From contig CAZKWF010000002.1 of assembly GCA_964556565.1 (NCBI GenBank), positions 1 through 64,000 on the forward strand: DNA of 64,000 bases, written 5' to 3'. The DNA is from SOJZ01 sp964556565. Lineage in GTDB: Archaea; Thermoproteota; Bathyarchaeia; Bathyarchaeales; Bathyarchaeaceae. The notes beneath the pieces are model-generated. The model did not search any database. It worked only from the letters and a program-made list of their open reading frames with translations, and was not told where the DNA came from. Position 1 is the first letter of the stretch. Every line of letters begins with the position of its first letter. Position numbers and translations under genes: made by a program. This document shows positions 8,956 to 17,553 of the stretch, piece by piece.

Positions 8956-10557
8956 CTATGGTTTCACACCGAATAATATCCTGATTGCGATCCAGATTAC
9001 ATCCCACAATGTTGAACTAGATGCGGCGTTCTGATTCGAGGACTCGTTAACGACAACGGGTAGCCCAATCACGGTTTGGCGTTGTTGATTATATCCATCC
9101 CAACAGTTGACTCTTATCTGAAGAGTATAGCTTCCAGCAGTAGCATTCGAGTCGACCACGAACTGGATATTAAATAGGACCGGGCTGTCGGGGTCTACGC
9201 GGCCGATGTACTCGTAACTTTGAGAAATTGATAAGAAGGGGCCGATTGAACGGTTCTCAACGATTTCGATTTCAACAAATTCAACGGTTTCGGTTCCCAG
9301 CAGAAGCAGATCAGCCTCGATAGTCACCGTTTCGCCAGGTTCCGCTGTTATAATTGAAGGCTGAATGTCGAGCAAGCGGAAGCCAATGATGCTGTGCACA
9401 CGTATTGATATATCTTCGGTTAGACTATCTGGCTGGTCGTTTACGTCATAGTAAGAGATGACTAATGGAAGCCTGTGAAGTTTTACCTCTGCATCTCCGC
9501 TGACACTAAGATTATAAACAACCGTTGCGGTTTGGTTCAATCTCAAGTCTCCCACAAAAACGAGCGTGGGATCAAGAGAGACGAATGGGCTCTGAGAGTC
9601 GATTGTCAGCTTCGCTTGAACGTCGTAAGCGTTTGATCCCCAATTCTTCAGCTCCAGTTTCACAGCTGATTCATTACCTGGAAAAACCTTGGTGGGGGTC
9701 ACTTGGAAGTTTTGAATAGCAATCCTTGTACGCTCTGTTGGCTTGACGGAGTTGACGGCAACGCCGACCTGCACGCTGTCAATGTACGTTTTATCTGAAG
9801 TGTCGGTATATTCTAGTTGGAGCGTTAGGGAGTAAGCACCGAGTGGACAGTTACCTTCAACATACAAAACAGGATGCATCCACACCGTTTCTATGTGATG
9901 TATTACGTCAAACGCCATGTAAATTACGTCAAACGTCATGTAAGATTCCTTCACAATTGAGATTTCGGAGACAGTTGAAGGAACAGTCAAAGCTGCCTTA
10001 ACATCATACGCGTTTGTCTTCCCGATGTTTGTGATTGAAATGCTTATCTCATTCTCATCTCCAGCTGTAAGGTCATACCCAGTGACGCTGATCACCAACA
10101 ACGGATTTGAAGGCTTTATAGCGTCAACTACAACGCCGATTTGCACACTGTCAACGTACACTTTATCCGAAGTGTCAGTGTATTCTAGCTGGAGCGTTAG
10201 GGAGTAAGCTCCGAGTGGACAGTTACCTTCAACATACAAAACAGGATGCATCCACACCATTGCGTCAGGAGTGAAATAGACTATCTTCTCAAACACCGCG
10301 TATGATTCATCCACAATGGATATTCCGGAGACAGTTGAAGGAACAGTCAAAGCTGCCTTAACGTCGTACGCGTTTGACTCGCCGGCGTTTTCGATGGAAA
10401 TGCTCATCTCGTTCTCGCCCCCAGCTGTAAGGTAGCGTCCAGTGGCATTGACTTCCAATAATGGGTTCTCATACGCAAGAGAAAGTTGCGGATACTTCAG
10501 AACGAACAACATTAGAAGGCATAATGCCAAAATTGTTGAAATTATCTTTCTAGACAT
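8956..10557 (-). CDS. Secreted, membrane-anchored protein with CARDB/S-layer-like beta repeats
   Basis: 533 residues with an N-terminal signal peptide (hydrophobic 5-28). At least four CARDB/NEW3-like beta-sandwich modules follow, each opening with an E.N...ISI.N.G..NAYDVK pattern. A C-terminal hydrophobic stretch (WDVIWIAIRILFG) could anchor it. It sits between the permease and ATPase genes of the ABC operon and is probably the extracytoplasmic partner of the MacB-like complex. Modules 1 and 2 are nearly identical over long stretches, indicating recent duplication. Module 2 has an extra 7-residue micro-duplication (FDVIYMAFDVIHH). Its role is not known. Confidence 0.8.
   Translation of the reverse strand: MSRKIISTILALCLLMLFVLKYPQLSLAYENPLLEVNATGRYLTAGGENEMSISIENAGESNAYDVKAALTVPSTVSGISIVDESYAVFEKIVYFTPDAMVWMHPVLYVEGNCPLGAYSLTLQLEYTDTSDKVYVDSVQIGVVVDAIKPSNPLLVISVTGYDLTAGDENEISISITNIGKTNAYDVKAALTVPSTVSEISIVKESYMTFDVIYMAFDVIHHIETVWMHPVLYVEGNCPLGAYSLTLQLEYTDTSDKTYIDSVQVGVAVNSVKPTERTRIAIQNFQVTPTKVFPGNESAVKLELKNWGSNAYDVQAKLTIDSQSPFVSLDPTLVFVGDLRLNQTATVVYNLSVSGDAEVKLHRLPLVISYYDVNDQPDSLTEDISIRVHSIIGFRLLDIQPSIITAEPGETVTIEADLLLLGTETVEFVEIEIVENRSIGPFLSISQSYEYIGRVDPDSPVLFNIQFVVDSNATAGSYTLQIRVNCWDGYNQQRQTVIGLPVVVNESSNQNAASSSTLWDVIWIAIRILFGVKP
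9735..10467 (-). repeat. Tandem ~370 bp duplication inside the secreted-protein gene
   Basis: Two consecutive units, about 10110-10467 and 9735-10106, share long near-identical stretches. The segment coding VWMHPVLYVEGNCPLGAY and the following LTLQLEYTDTSDK is present in both, with only scattered synonymous differences. Within the second unit a 21-bp direct repeat occurs at 9904-9924 and 9925-9945. Confidence 0.85.
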
Positions 10558-10563
10558 GATTCA

Positions 10564-11262
10564 TCACCTGAGTATTTCTTCCCTTACAATCATACCATCT
10601 TGCATATGTGCTATGCGATCAACGGATTTGGCTACTAGAGGGTCATGAGTGACTATCACGAATGTTTGTTGCTGTTCCCTATTCAATTTCCTAAGGATCT
10701 CCATAACTTCTTCACCCGTCTTTGAATCTACGTTTCCAGTAGGCTCATCACAAAGCACCACCGAAGGATTGTTAACTAAAGCTCTGGCAATGGCTACTCT
10801 CTGCTGTTCTCCGCCGCTTAGCTCTGTAGGCTTGTGATCAAGTCTGTCTCCTAACCCAACTCTCTCTAGAAGCTCTGTTGCCCTTCTTTTTCGCACCTCC
10901 TCTGATACGCCAGCAAAAGCCATTGGAAACTCAACATTTTTCAAACCTGACATTCGAGCGACCAAGTTGAAGAACTGAAAGACGAAACCTATCTCGCGAT
11001 TTCTGAGTTCGGCTAGTTCATCGTCGCTAAGTTTGGAAATGTCTGTTCCTTTTATAAGCACTTTTCCTTCAGTCGGTCTGTCTAAAGCGCCTATGAGGTT
11101 GAGCAAGGTTGTCTTCCCGCTGCCTGATGGCCCCATGATGCACATGAATTCACCTGTTTCGACTCGCAGGTTTACTCCGCTAAGCGCGGAGACATCGAGG
11201 TTACCCATTCGATACTTTTTTTTCAGGTTTTGAGTTTCGATTACTGCGCTCATTTTTGTCAC
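10564..11262 (-). CDS. ABC transporter ATP-binding protein (LolD/MacB type)
   Basis: A 232-residue nucleotide-binding subunit with a complete set of motifs: Walker A GPSGSGKTT (about 43-51), Q-loop in FVFQFFNL, signature LSGGEQQRVAIARAL, Walker B VVLCDEPTG, and the H-loop in VIVTHDP. The FQFFNL Q-loop and the short length place it with LolD/MacB-type ATPases that drive FtsX-fold permeases. It is the second gene after the PadR regulator, with an 12 bp gap, followed by the secreted protein and the permease, so it forms one operon. Confidence 0.93.
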   Translation of the reverse strand: MTKMSAVIETQNLKKKYRMGNLDVSALSGVNLRVETGEFMCIMGPSGSGKTTLLNLIGALDRPTEGKVLIKGTDISKLSDDELAELRNREIGFVFQFFNLVARMSGLKNVEFPMAFAGVSEEVRKRRATELLERVGLGDRLDHKPTELSGGEQQRVAIARALVNNPSVVLCDEPTGNVDSKTGEEVMEILRKLNREQQQTFVIVTHDPLVAKSVDRIAHMQDGMIVREEILR

Positions 11263-11274
11263 CTCATCACGCGT

Positions 11275-11838
11275 TTAGTTTCCTTTTTTGAGTTTCTTGC
11301 TTATTTCTTCCATTTTTTTAGTGGCGCTGTTCAAGAATTCTCCAATTTCTTTTAAGGCTTGCTCTGTCGGATTTTTCTCTAAAGCTTTCCGGAGGTCAAG
11401 GAGTGCATGAACGAATCGTTTGACAGGCCCTCGGATTTCACTTAGTTTCTTAGAATGTGGGCTGAACCAGAATCCGCCGAAGGGCAAGGGTGCTAGAAGC
11501 TCTAACTTTTTCCGCAGTCTTTCTCCTAGTTTTGTTTGTTCTTCAAAGAATTTCTCACCCTGTTCTGTGAGCATGTAGCGTTTTATTCCCTCTTCTTCCT
11601 TTGGTAGCTCTCTTGTATAGTCATTATCTTTGAGCCATGATAGAAGTGGATAGATTGAGCCTGGACTTGGTTTCCATCGTTCATCCGTCTCTTTTTCAAT
11701 CTCTCCTATTATTTCTGACCCCGACATAGGCTTCTCTTTTAGAAGTTTAAGCACATAGTATCTCAGAAAGCCTTTTGGAACACTTGCTGTATGCCTTAAC
11801 CACCGTCTGAATGGACGTGGCATGTGCTCAAACATCAT
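11275..11838 (-). CDS. PadR-family transcriptional regulator
   Basis: A PadR winged helix (about residues 18-95 of the trimmed protein, LRYYVLKLLKEKPMSGSEIIGEI and PGSIYPLLSWL) with a C-terminal helical dimerisation tail. The open frame extends to 11892, but that would place the start upstream of the likely TATA box and inside the palindromic site. The ATG pair at 11838/11835 preceded by GGTGAT is the more credible start. It is the first gene of the operon with the ABC ATPase, secreted protein, permease and Yip1-like protein. PadR regulators usually repress exporter operons and their own gene and respond to small hydrophobic ligands. Confidence 0.88.
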   Translation of the reverse strand: MMFEHMPRPFRRWLRHTASVPKGFLRYYVLKLLKEKPMSGSEIIGEIEKETDERWKPSPGSIYPLLSWLKDNDYTRELPKEEEGIKRYMLTEQGEKFFEEQTKLGERLRKKLELLAPLPFGGFWFSPHSKKLSEIRGPVKRFVHALLDLRKALEKNPTEQALKEIGEFLNSATKKMEEISKKLKKGN

Positions 11839-11881
11839 ATCACCAGAGATATCGTCTGTGATATCAAACGTGATATATATC
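11839..11881 (-). promoter_or_regulatory. Promoter and probable PadR operator
   Basis: The 43 bp in front of the PadR gene contain three GATAT-centred palindromes: GATATC (11848-11853), TGATATCA (11859-11866) and GTGATATATATC (11870-11881). The last also serves as a TATA-like element. Spaced GATAT/ATATC elements overlapping the promoter fit autorepression by a dimeric winged-helix protein. No binding evidence is available from sequence alone. Confidence 0.6.
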
Positions 11882-11983
11882 TTTTGCGCCAAAAAGAAAA
11901 TACTGCAGCCTAGAAATGTGGAAGATAAAGAAACACTCTATCTCCAGAATCATGCAATAATTTGGTATTGAATGAGGATTTTG

Positions 11984-12670
11984 TTATGGACGCCGTTTAA
12001 GCCCGATGTAGTCGGCCTTTCTTTTCTCTTCATTTGCTATTGTGTGGGCTTTCCATGTGGGCTCAGGGATTCTGTGGAATTTCGTGCAATGAGTTACGAT
12101 ATCTACGGCTCTTTGTAATGAAATTTTGTGGCCGATACTAGCGTATACAGGTTCTTTTCCCGCCTTTGTGAAAAGCTCGGCACCAATGATTTTTTCTTTG
12201 TCCATAATAGGCACCCATTCTTGATCAGCGGCTGATTCAGCTTTGCCATATAGAGGGTTTTTTGCAACACCTATCGTAGGTTTGTCTATCACTAACCCCA
12301 GATGGGCAGCGAAACCGAGTTGATAGGGATGCATGATTCCATGAGCGTCGACTAGAAAAACATCTGGATGCACTTGCAACTTTTTTATGGCTGAAACGGC
12401 TGGCGGAATTTCTCTAAAAGAGAGCAATGTGGGGATGTAGGGGAATCTTGTTTTGACATGGGCTACCTGTGATTCTATGAGTGATAATGAAGCGAAGTCA
12501 AGAACAGCCACGGCGCCAATGGACATTCTGTTTGTATATGCAACATCTACTCCCGCTACGTAGTGGATAGTTTCAGGGAGCATATCCTTATGTATCACCA
12601 GTTTGGACAACTGCAACTGCATAGCGTGTGCTTTCTCTACTGAAAACCTTGGGCTAAGTCTGATGGGCAA
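11984..12670 (-). CDS. nfi: Endonuclease V (deoxyinosine 3' endonuclease)
   Basis: 228 residues, standard for the family. Catalytic acidic residues are visible in AGVDVAY and in VDAHGIMHP. The conserved TLLSFREIPP strand and the IGVAKNPLYG and SIGHKISLQ segments are present. The enzyme incises DNA or RNA one base 3' of inosine produced by adenine deamination and works in the cytosol. It stands alone between the PadR operon and the translin gene, with about 50-90 bp spacers on each side. Confidence 0.92.
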   Translation of the reverse strand: MPIRLSPRFSVEKAHAMQLQLSKLVIHKDMLPETIHYVAGVDVAYTNRMSIGAVAVLDFASLSLIESQVAHVKTRFPYIPTLLSFREIPPAVSAIKKLQVHPDVFLVDAHGIMHPYQLGFAAHLGLVIDKPTIGVAKNPLYGKAESAADQEWVPIMDKEKIIGAELFTKAGKEPVYASIGHKISLQRAVDIVTHCTKFHRIPEPTWKAHTIANEEKRKADYIGLKRRP

Positions 12671-12720
12671 TTTCGTTTAAGCCTCGGTGAAACAATTAGC
12701 TCTAAGAATATTGTCTGGCC

Positions 12721-13371
12721 TTAGCTTTTTTCACTTTTACGTTTTCTTTCAACGACTTTCGTAAGCCTTTTTATGGCACTTTCTAACGAGCTTCTTCGGG
12801 CATCAATTGTAACGTCTCCTCTGGTGGCTTCGATTACACGTCTGACGATGTCGCATTTTCTTCGCAATCCTGGGACAAGGAAGTAGGTGTCGTCCATAGC
12901 TGTAAGCTCGACGTAAATGTGTTCCATCATTTGAAGGTAGTTTTCTGCTGTCTTCAGGTCCCCTTTTCGAAGTGAATCAAGAGCGTCACGTCTCAGTTCT
13001 CCGATGACGTCCACTAGTCCAAGCACGTAGGAGATCGATGGAACCCCGACTTCCTCAGGGCCGACAAACTGATTTTTCTCAACCAGCCTGAGAAGCGTGT
13101 GTCCTTCAGTGTATTCCTCAAATGCTGCATTGACTATACCAGAGTAAACGAGGTCTGGATGGGTCTTCGACAGTTTCCGAAGTTTGGCAAACAGCTTGCT
13201 TGCTTCCTTAAGCAACCTCCTTGCATCATCAAACCTTTTTTGGTGCGTAAAAAGAATCGATTGTTTCGACAAACGGGTTGCTTTGCGCATGTCGTTATTA
13301 ACTGCTTCTCGAATCTCTTCTCTCTTCCTCAACTCGTCTTGAATCTTACCAAGAAGTGGTTTCAATGGCAT
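12721..13371 (-). CDS. Translin-family protein
   Basis: An all-helical protein of about 216 residues that fits archaeal translin/TRAX homologues: RKATRLSKQSILFTHQKR in helix 1 and 2, the EYTEGHTLL segment, and PSISYVLGLVDVIGELRRDALDSLRKGD, which is highly characteristic. Archaeal members form octameric shells and some have RNase activity. The open frame extends to 13422 and would overlap the peptidase gene; I prefer the ATG at 13371, preceded by GGTCGTGA. ATG 13392 is also possible. It follows the M20 peptidase on the same strand. Confidence 0.82.
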   Translation of the reverse strand: MPLKPLLGKIQDELRKREEIREAVNNDMRKATRLSKQSILFTHQKRFDDARRLLKEASKLFAKLRKLSKTHPDLVYSGIVNAAFEEYTEGHTLLRLVEKNQFVGPEEVGVPSISYVLGLVDVIGELRRDALDSLRKGDLKTAENYLQMMEHIYVELTAMDDTYFLVPGLRRKCDIVRRVIEATRGDVTIDARRSSLESAIKRLTKVVERKRKSEKS

Positions 13372-13396
13372 GTAATTCACGACCAAAGGCATTAAC

Positions 13397-14755
13397 TTAG
13401 GACACACTAAACTCGTGTACAATCGTGGCTATGAATTTTGTTCCTTTAATGAACCCTTCCACTGTGATGTTTTCGTTAGGTGCATGTGCACGTGATTCTG
13501 CGTGGCTACACCCAACTGAAACAACAGGATAGCCAAGCCAGTTTCGAAACAGGTGCATTGGCCCAGACGCAGCGCTCGTCGGATATACAGCGGCTTCTTT
13601 GCCGTAAACCTTCTCAGCAGTTTTTATAACCGTTTGAACAAACTTGTCGGTGATCGGTGTCTTTACAGGTTCTGTTGAGCCGTGATTAATCACTTCAATG
13701 TCCCCGAACCCACGATTTTTTAGATGTCTTACGAGTTTGCCGAAGATTTCATCTGGCATCTGGCGTGGAACTAGTCTAAAGTCTAGTTTTGCCATCGCCT
13801 TGTTCGGTAACACAGTTTTAGAGCCCACGTCTGTATATCCTGTGAGGAATCCGTTGATCGTGCATGTAGGCTGGTACAACAAGGCTTTTGGGACGTCTAG
13901 TCCAGACACGCCGTGAAGGTACTCCTTTAACCCTAACTCTTTCTTTTCTTCCTCTTCCTCATAGTGAATAGTTTTGAGACACTCGATCTCCTCATCGGAT
14001 GGAGTTTCAACGTTGTCGTAAAAGCCATCGATTAAAATTTCGTCTTTTTCGTTTTTCAATGTGTTCAGTGCCCACGCTAGACGCCAAGCGGGGTTGGGAA
14101 TCAGTGGAGCATTCGCGGAATGCACATCTCTGCTGGCGCCCTTAGCTCTTAACTCGACGGATAGAACGCCTTTTAGTCCTAGGTAGACATCGGGGCGTCC
14201 TTTTCGGTTGGTGCCTCCGAATTCCCAGATGGCTGCGTCGGCTGAAAAGAGGTTTTTGTGCTTTTGAATGACGGGTGGTAAATGTGGGCTCCCTATTTCT
14301 TCTTCTCCTTCGATTACGAATTTTATGTTAACTGGGACGCTTCCTATGGTTTCTAGGAAGGCTTGAACAACTTTTAGCCTAGATACAGTGTTTCCTTTGT
14401 TGTCGGATACTCCTCTGCCGTATATTTTTCCGTCGCGTATTTCGCCGCTGAACGGGTTGCTAATCCATTCTTCAAGTGGTTCTGGTGGCTGAACGTCGTA
14501 ATGGTCATAGAATAAAAGCGTCTTTTTTGATGTCTCTGATTTTATTTCGCCGTAAACAATGGGGTTTCCCTCCTCTTCTGGAATAATTCTTGTGGAGAGC
14601 CCAACTTCTCTCATCATTTTCTCCACGATTTCTGCACACTCCTGCATTTCTTCTCCTTTCGCTGACACACTCGGCTGCTTCACAAGTCGGACAAGATCAC
14701 CGATGAATTCTTGAGAGTGAGCATCAATATACCCATAGATTTCTTGTAAATACAT
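13397..14755 (-). CDS. M20-family metallopeptidase (dipeptidase-like)
   Basis: 452 residues, the length of CNDP-type M20 dipeptidases. Zinc-site motifs are visible: the first histidine in FYDHYDVQPP, the bridging Asp in GRGVSDNKGN, the EGEEEIGSP glutamates, and the C-terminal His in HAPNENI. The central part holds the lid/dimerisation domain. It acts on dipeptides or N-acylated amino acids in the cytosol. It appears to be the first gene of a two-gene unit with translin. Confidence 0.9.
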   Translation of the reverse strand: MYLQEIYGYIDAHSQEFIGDLVRLVKQPSVSAKGEEMQECAEIVEKMMREVGLSTRIIPEEEGNPIVYGEIKSETSKKTLLFYDHYDVQPPEPLEEWISNPFSGEIRDGKIYGRGVSDNKGNTVSRLKVVQAFLETIGSVPVNIKFVIEGEEEIGSPHLPPVIQKHKNLFSADAAIWEFGGTNRKGRPDVYLGLKGVLSVELRAKGASRDVHSANAPLIPNPAWRLAWALNTLKNEKDEILIDGFYDNVETPSDEEIECLKTIHYEEEEEKKELGLKEYLHGVSGLDVPKALLYQPTCTINGFLTGYTDVGSKTVLPNKAMAKLDFRLVPRQMPDEIFGKLVRHLKNRGFGDIEVINHGSTEPVKTPITDKFVQTVIKTAEKVYGKEAAVYPTSAASGPMHLFRNWLGYPVVSVGCSHAESRAHAPNENITVEGFIKGTKFIATIVHEFSVS

Positions 14756-15143
14756 GAGGCTAATTTTCTACGTTAGGACTTATTAATGAATTGATTGCCT
14801 CCTATCCAACCGCTTCTTCCATAAAAAAGTACAAATCCAACCGAATTTGAGGGGGCTTTTCCAAACCCCTAAACAGTGGAGATATCTCCCGAAATCCCTA
14901 ATTTTTTCGGGTATCTGACATCTCCATCATTGAACATATATGGATGCTGTGTAAAATAAGTCTTGCGTAACACATATAGATATAAGATTTTGATCCTTCA
15001 TAAAGCCTATTTAGCTTCTAAAGCACCTTCTCACGTTTTTGCTTTCACCAAACCGGCATTTCTGGAAACATCTAACGAAATATTTATAAGGTTCTTCCCT
15101 ACTACGACATTATGGAAGGTACTACAGATTAATGAGGGAATAT
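14756..15143. other. Intergenic spacer with divergent promoters
   Basis: No convincing gene. It contains a stem-loop CCCGAAA/TTTCGGG around 14888-14911 and the 5' element GTGGAGATATC, which recurs with one indel at 17773. A TATA-like TATTTATAAG at 15081-15090 serves the downstream winged-helix gene. Confidence 0.5.
15081..15090 (+). promoter_or_regulatory. TATA box of the winged-helix gene
   Basis: TATTTATAAG lies about 55 bp upstream of the preferred start at 15144, predicting transcription from about 15110 and a short leader that carries the GAGGG ribosome-binding site at 15134. Confidence 0.5.
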
Positions 15144-15890
15144 ATGATGGACAAGGAAAAACGAGAACGAAAGATTTCAATTGATATCGCAACGCTTACT
15201 GTAGGTATGGACGCAATAAACACTGCGGTACGAGCTTTATACGCTTACAAGAGATCAGCAATGTATAAAGATCTTGCTGCTGCTGCGAATGTTTCAAAAG
15301 TTCACATGAGTTCTGCGTTGAGTGCTTCTCGGGATGTGGGCTTGACAACTTCTGCTGGAAAGCGTGGATTATATAAACTAACACCTGAAGGTGATGACTA
15401 TGCTACTCTGCTGAGTTATGGAAAGGATTCTGAATGCAGAGAAATCGTGAGGAAACTAGTCTTGGAGAGCCCTCTATGGTCAGAGATATTAACATTCCTT
15501 AAAGTCAGTGGTAAACAGGAAAGAAGTGTGTCCGACCTGGTTCTTGATATCCAGAGAAAACTTGGAAAGAAATGGTCACAGAGAATGAGAGATAGAATCG
15601 CAGCAGCCTACTCTTCAATACTTGAATATGCTGGTCTAATTCACGTAGACAAGGGTATTATGATATCGAAATTAGAGGTTGAAGAAGGAAAAGAAGAACT
15701 GCCGGGAAAATTCGAGATCGAGGAAAAACAGCGGGTTCAAAGAATGATAACAACTGCTACTCCACCGATTGGACAGAAGCCAGAAAACTTCATGGACATA
15801 TCTTATGGACCTATATTCCTGCGAATACCAGCTGAGTTGGCCGGTGAAATAATTCCCCTAATAACTAAATGGATGCAGGAGAAGGACTAA
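15144..15890 (+). CDS. Winged-helix protein of unknown function
   Basis: About 248 residues. The start is placed at the MM pair (15144/15147) because GAGGG lies 5-8 bp upstream; the ATG at 15132 would overlap that site. The N-terminal half contains a helix-turn-helix (AAAANVSKVHMSSALSASR) followed by a wing (RGLYKLTPEGDDYA). A second helical domain (about 110-180) carries a possible further winged helix. The C-terminal tail is acidic then hydrophobic. No catalytic motif is visible. It may be a DNA-binding regulator or a chromatin-associated protein. It is monocistronic, with the tRNA-like element 14 bp downstream. Confidence 0.7.
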   Translation: MMDKEKRERKISIDIATLTVGMDAINTAVRALYAYKRSAMYKDLAAAANVSKVHMSSALSASRDVGLTTSAGKRGLYKLTPEGDDYATLLSYGKDSECREIVRKLVLESPLWSEILTFLKVSGKQERSVSDLVLDIQRKLGKKWSQRMRDRIAAAYSSILEYAGLIHVDKGIMISKLEVEEGKEELPGKFEIEEKQRVQRMITTATPPIGQKPENFMDISYGPIFLRIPAELAGEIIPLITKWMQEKD

Positions 15891-15903
15891 AACAAATGTC
15901 AAT

Positions 15904-15995
15904 GGGCCGGTAGCTTCGTAGGCAAGAAGCACTTACCAAATCAGAGTCTTAGTCACGTTGGTAAGAGTTCGTGGATTCGAATTCCACCCGGCCCA
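15904..15995 (+). tRNA. tRNA-like gene with abnormal anticodon arm (Lys-like body)
   Basis: The body is convincing: acceptor GGGCCGG (15904-15910) with CCGGCCC (15988-15994) and discriminator A, D arm GCTT/AAGC with a 10-nt loop, T arm GTGGA/TCCAC with loop TTCGAAT. The anticodon region is not normal. An 8-bp stem CTTACCAA/TTGGTAAG closes an 18-nt loop, 17 nt more than a standard arm. No single intron removal leaves a U at position 33. The loop contains TCTTA, a lysine-type anticodon context (CTT), and the acceptor and D arm look like tRNA-Lys, but two small insertions would be required. It may be a multi-intron pre-tRNA or a pseudo-tRNA. CCA is not encoded. The normal tRNA-Lys(CTT) lies at 61325-61401. 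Confidence 0.55.
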
Positions 15996-16071
15996 CATCA
16001 TCTAGTTAGTCTTTTCGTAGCATTATTAATAAGAGTAGCGTTATGCAAATAGTCGAGAGCTCGAAGTCCTG

Positions 16072-16081
16072 GCATGCATGC
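16072..16081. repeat. GCATGCATGC palindrome
   Basis: First of several intergenic copies of this element (others near 19258, 20411, 21801, 24586 and, shorter, 60534). It lies between the tRNA-like gene and the LUD gene. Confidence 0.5.
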
Positions 16082-16167
16082 AGTTCAGAAGTTTATAATA
16101 TTCAGATTTAATTCTATAGTGGAAGTGGAAATCCAAGTTTCATCCTTCACTATGCTTGGTGTCAAAA

Positions 16168-16890
16168 ATGCAAATCGAAAAGGTATTGAAAAATCTGGCA
16201 GCAAATAATTTTACTGTTTGTTTTGCAGAGAGTAGTGAAGTTGCTTGCAAAACCATACTAGATATGATTTCGAAAGATACTGTGGTTGGCATTGGAGATT
16301 CTGCGACTGTTCGGCAGATTGGAATTCTGAAAGAGTTAGAAGAGATAGGAACAAAGATTCTTAACCCCTTTTCTCGAAAGTTAACAACCGATCCAAGCAA
16401 GCGCGAAATGCGTTATAGAATATCAAAAGAGATCTTCACAAGTGACGTATTGATTACTGGAACTAATGCAGTTACCACGGATGGAAAACTTGTTAACATA
16501 GATGCTGTCGGAAACCGCGTTGCAGCAATGATTTTTGGACCAAAGAAAGTCATTATAGTTGCAGGCAAAAACAAAATAGTAAAAGATATTGAAGAAGCTC
16601 TTCACCGCATAAAAAATGTTATAGCCCCTTGCCACGCAAAAACCAAAGATTTTGGAACACCTTGTGTCCAAACTGGAAAATGTAGCGATTGCAGTTCAGA
16701 TCGTAGAATCTGCAACGTGACGGCTATTATAGAGAAGAAACCTTGGCGAACTGACATGGTGATTATACTGATTGATGAAGATTTAGGATTGAGTTGGGAT
16801 GAAAAATGGCAACCTGAGCGTATTGGCAGGATAAGATCGAAGTATGAAAAGGTTACATGGGTTTTTGCCAGTTCTTTCCAACCCAGATAA
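16168..16890 (+). CDS. LUD-domain (LutC/DUF162-like) protein
   Basis: 240 residues. Family features are the N-terminal helix, GIGDSATVRQIGIL, DVLITGTNAVTTDGKLVN, and NRVAAMIFGPKKVIIVAGKNK. The C-terminal cysteines are arranged as APCHAKTKDFGTPCVQTGKC-SDC plus RIC, typical of the stand-alone LUD proteins. These are related to the LutABC lactate-oxidation proteins, but the single-gene archaeal form has no assigned reaction. The ATG at 16168 is preferred because GGTG lies 6 bp upstream; TTG 16156 or GTG 16159 would also be in frame. No lutA/lutB-type partner is present nearby. Confidence 0.85.
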   Translation: MQIEKVLKNLAANNFTVCFAESSEVACKTILDMISKDTVVGIGDSATVRQIGILKELEEIGTKILNPFSRKLTTDPSKREMRYRISKEIFTSDVLITGTNAVTTDGKLVNIDAVGNRVAAMIFGPKKVIIVAGKNKIVKDIEEALHRIKNVIAPCHAKTKDFGTPCVQTGKCSDCSSDRRICNVTAIIEKKPWRTDMVIILIDEDLGLSWDEKWQPERIGRIRSKYEKVTWVFASSFQPR

Positions 16891-16932
16891 GGCTGTGTAT
16901 ACATGTGCATTGGCATTTGATTTTGGCAAGCT

Positions 16933-17553
16933 CTAACTTTCTCGTCGCTTTCCAACGTATTCTTTGCGCGATACCCATTCTATTATTAGGCCGTAAGCTA
17001 GTAACATTATCAAAGCCACAAGTATGATTTCTGCAGTGTTCACTTTCAACAGGGTTAGTCCATATCCACAAGAAATCGAAGAAACCAGAACGATTCCCCA
17101 GGAAAAAAAGTACAGAATTTTTCTGCGACGAACGGGATTCCATTTCCTTAAACATCTTTCAAAGTTTGTTTCCCAACCCAGCCATCTAGTCTTCCACTCT
17201 AGAGCAGTCTTCTTTCCAAGGAAATCCATCTGGGGGACCTCGCCTAAAATATGAGGAATTTTCTTCAATTCAATCTCTTCTCTGATATAGTGCGATAATG
17301 AATCTGTATAAAAGTACGTGCCATCGATCATCGCATATATGAATACGGCATAGGCAGGAGCAATGAACATGATGAAATAGTTCCCACTCTGTACTGCAAA
17401 TCCTGCTATTGCGGCTAGTCCTAAGATGAAAAACTCAGTCATCCGAGTACGTTGTTGTATTCGAGTCTTTATCTCATCTCTGCAGTCATTGTACTCTGTC
17501 AACACTACCTCTAACTTGCGATCAAGGCTCTCTGTATTCTCTTCTGGCGACAT
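16933..17553 (-). CDS. Membrane protein with paired hairpins, unknown function
   Basis: About 206 residues. A long N-terminal helix rich in charge (about 5-38) is followed by a transmembrane hairpin (about 39-78), a soluble middle with EWKTRWLGWETNF (about 120-135), and a second hairpin (about 150-195). The arrangement resembles four-helix small membrane proteins of the SLATT-like kind, but this is not a confident match. The start at 17553 is chosen because GGAGTG precedes it; the longer frame to 17586 lacks such a site. It stands alone. Confidence 0.6.
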   Translation of the reverse strand: MSPEENTESLDRKLEVVLTEYNDCRDEIKTRIQQRTRMTEFFILGLAAIAGFAVQSGNYFIMFIAPAYAVFIYAMIDGTYFYTDSLSHYIREEIELKKIPHILGEVPQMDFLGKKTALEWKTRWLGWETNFERCLRKWNPVRRRKILYFFSWGIVLVSSISCGYGLTLLKVNTAEIILVALIMLLAYGLIIEWVSRKEYVGKRRES

